Shown piece by piece: positions 22,168 to 23,593 of a DNA stretch of 23,593 nt. Source of the stretch: a virus; the IMG/VR virus record IMGVR_UViG_3300030099_004387, positions 1 to 23,593 of that record. One strand, written 5' to 3'. The first letter of the stretch is position 1. Every line of letters begins with the position of its first letter. Both the position numbers and the translations under genes were made by a program. The notes beneath the pieces were generated by a model, which searched no databases, was not told where the DNA came from, and worked only from the letters and a program-made list of their open reading frames with translations.

Positions 22168-23593
22168 CTCATCAGCTGAATTTTATTTACAACGACTCCG
22201 ATTGGGTATGTCCGAGTGATTATCCTGATCTCAGACACGCTAAAGAAATAGCAATCGACCTTGAAACTAAAGATCCAAATATAAAAACGAGAGGTGCAGG
22301 TTGGGCGACCTTTGATGGACACATTGTGGGTTTTGCTATAGCTGCTTTTGATCAACAATGGTATTTTCCAATTCATCATGATGCGGGTGGTAATATGGAC
22401 TCTGCGATAACAACAGCTTGGATGCAAGAGGTTTTAAAAACACCAGCAACTAAAATATTTCATAATGCTAGTTACGATGTGGGTTGGCTGCTTGTAAATG
22501 GTTTTGAAATCAATGGTCCTATCGTGGATACAATGATAGCCGCTGCATTAATTAATGAAAATAGATTTAGTTTTAGTCTAAATGCATGTGCAAAAGATTA
22601 TTTAGGAGAGATTAAAAACGAAACTTTTTTAAATGAAAAAGCAAAAGAGTGGGGTATCGATGCTAAAGCAGATCTTTGGAAGCTCCCTGCAGGTTATGTT
22701 GGTTTTTACGCAGAGCAAGATGCAGGTTTAACATTGAAGCTTTGGCAGCGATTTAAAACAGAGATTACAAAACAAAGCTTAAACGATGTGTGGGACATGG
22801 AGATGGAGCTCCTGCCTATATTAATTGAAACAAGACGTAGAGGCATAAGAGTAGATGAGGAGAAAGCAGAAAAATTAAAGAAAGAATTTAAAGAGAAAGA
22901 ACATCTCGTGTTAAAAAAAATAAAAGATGAAACCACGATGAAGCCAGACATATGGGCTGCAAGATCTGTGGCTCAGGTGTTTGATCGAATAGGTGTTGAT
23001 TACCCACGAACACCGAAAACCGGAGAACCAAGCTTTACCCAAAACTGGTTAGTGAATTGTAATAACCCGATAGCGCAACTAATAAGAGAAGCAAGAGAAA
23101 TAAATAAATTCCATTCAACATTCATAGACTCCATTCAAAGATTTGTACATAAAGGTAGAATACATTCTGAAATAAATCAACTCAGATCTGATCAGGGAGG
23201 AACAGTTTCTGGTAGGTTGTCATACTCTAACCCTAACTTGCAACAAATACCCGCAAGAAATAAAGAGTTTGGGGACAAGATTAGAAGTTTGTTTTTGCCC
23301 GAAGAAGGAAGACAATGGGGCAGTTTTGATTATAGCCAACAGGAACCGAGATTGGTTGCACATTACGCTGCAAGTGTTAATGAAGATTTTAGTGGTGCTG
23401 ATGAATTTATTGAGGCTTACAAAAATGAGGCTGCAGACTTTCATCAGATAGTAGCTGATATGGCAGGTATAAGTAGAACACAGGCAAAGACGATCAATTT
23501 GGGTCTTTTTTATGGTATGGGTAAGGCCAAATTAGGTAGAGAACTCGGTATATCAAAAGATAATGCAGAAAATTTGTTGAATAAATATCATAC
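22164..23593 (+). CDS. polA: DNA polymerase family A with 3'-5' exonuclease, 3'-truncated
   Basis: The frame is open from ATG at 22164 to the window end (476 codons). Exonuclease motifs are Exo I AIDLET (Asp32, Glu34), Exo II FHNASYD (Asp105) and Exo III YAEQD (182-186). Polymerase motifs are TVSGRLSYSNPNLQQIPAR (347-365), A FDYSQQEPR (388-396, Asp389) and B RTQAKTINLGLFYG (438-451: Arg438, Lys442, Tyr450). The HDE motif C lies beyond the window. The residue equivalent to E. coli Phe762 is Leu446. There is no DnaJ-type Cys-rich insert between the exonuclease and polymerase parts, unlike HMO-2011. It is the replicative polymerase of the phage, last in the operon seen here, coupled to DUF3310 by ATGA. 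Confidence 0.93.
   Translation, partial: MTHQLNFIYNDSDWVCPSDYPDLRHAKEIAIDLETKDPNIKTRGAGWATFDGHIVGFAIAAFDQQWYFPIHHDAGGNMDSAITTAWMQEVLKTPATKIFHNASYDVGWLLVNGFEINGPIVDTMIAAALINENRFSFSLNACAKDYLGEIKNETFLNEKAKEWGIDAKADLWKLPAGYVGFYAEQDAGLTLKLWQRFKTEITKQSLNDVWDMEMELLPILIETRRRGIRVDEEKAEKLKKEFKEKEHLVLKKIKDETTMKPDIWAARSVAQVFDRIGVDYPRTPKTGEPSFTQNWLVNCNNPIAQLIREAREINKFHSTFIDSIQRFVHKGRIHSEINQLRSDQGGTVSGRLSYSNPNLQQIPARNKEFGDKIRSLFLPEEGRQWGSFDYSQQEPRLVAHYAASVNEDFSGADEFIEAYKNEAADFHQIVADMAGISRTQAKTINLGLFYGMGKAKLGRELGISKDNAENLLNKYH

Noticed and set aside
22116-22427. 103-aa minus-strand ORF over the start of the polymerase gene
   Set aside because: It is a shadow; the plus strand here encodes the exonuclease motif I region of the polymerase, with an ATGA overlap at its start.

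Overview
The window looks like a piece of a tailed-phage genome, most likely a short-tailed (podovirus-like) phage of a low-GC marine bacterium. The reasons are AT-rich DNA, nearly complete coding coverage, stop/start overlaps at most gene junctions, and a late virion block running directly into a replication block. The gene content resembles phages known from marine surveys and from SAR11/SAR116-type hosts, but the host is an inference. No integrase, RNA polymerase, terminase, portal, capsid or tRNA gene is visible here. Both ends of the window cut through genes. There is no gene-free stretch longer than about 70 bases.

Region 1 (1-6827, + strand) holds distal tail and accessory virion genes: the C-terminal part of a repeat-containing fibre-like protein, a glycine-rich adhesin-like protein, a 726-aa structural protein, several small proteins (54, 110, 42 and 75 aa), and two glycosyltransferases, one GT-B/GT4-like and one GT-A with a DxD motif.

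Region 2 (6872-14529, + strand) holds large Gly/Ala/Gln-rich virion proteins. Their sizes and order (152-aa GNAT-like, 281 aa, 738 aa, 1039 aa) recall the T7 gp13-gp14-gp15-gp16 internal ejection proteins. A 62-aa coiled-coil plus membrane-segment protein (14522-14710) is a holin candidate.

Region 3 (14707-23593) holds DNA metabolism: a PD-(D/E)XK nuclease; the only minus-strand gene, a SNF2-type helicase converging on the nuclease; a divergent 70-bp promoter region; and then a tight + strand operon. The operon encodes a coiled-coil protein, a 263-aa conserved protein, an archaeo-eukaryotic-type primase, a UvrD/Rep-like SF1 helicase, a 67-aa protein, an MBD4-like HhH DNA glycosylase, a DUF3310 protein, and a family A DNA polymerase with 3'-5' exonuclease that carries Leu at the position equivalent to E. 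coli Phe762. The last gene runs off the end.

The most notable points are a 13-bp near-perfect hairpin just inside the primase gene, which itself lacks a Shine-Dalgarno site; the MBD4-type glycosylase inside the replication operon; the inverted SNF2 gene; and a possible leader-ORF/hairpin switch ahead of the 344-aa virion gene.
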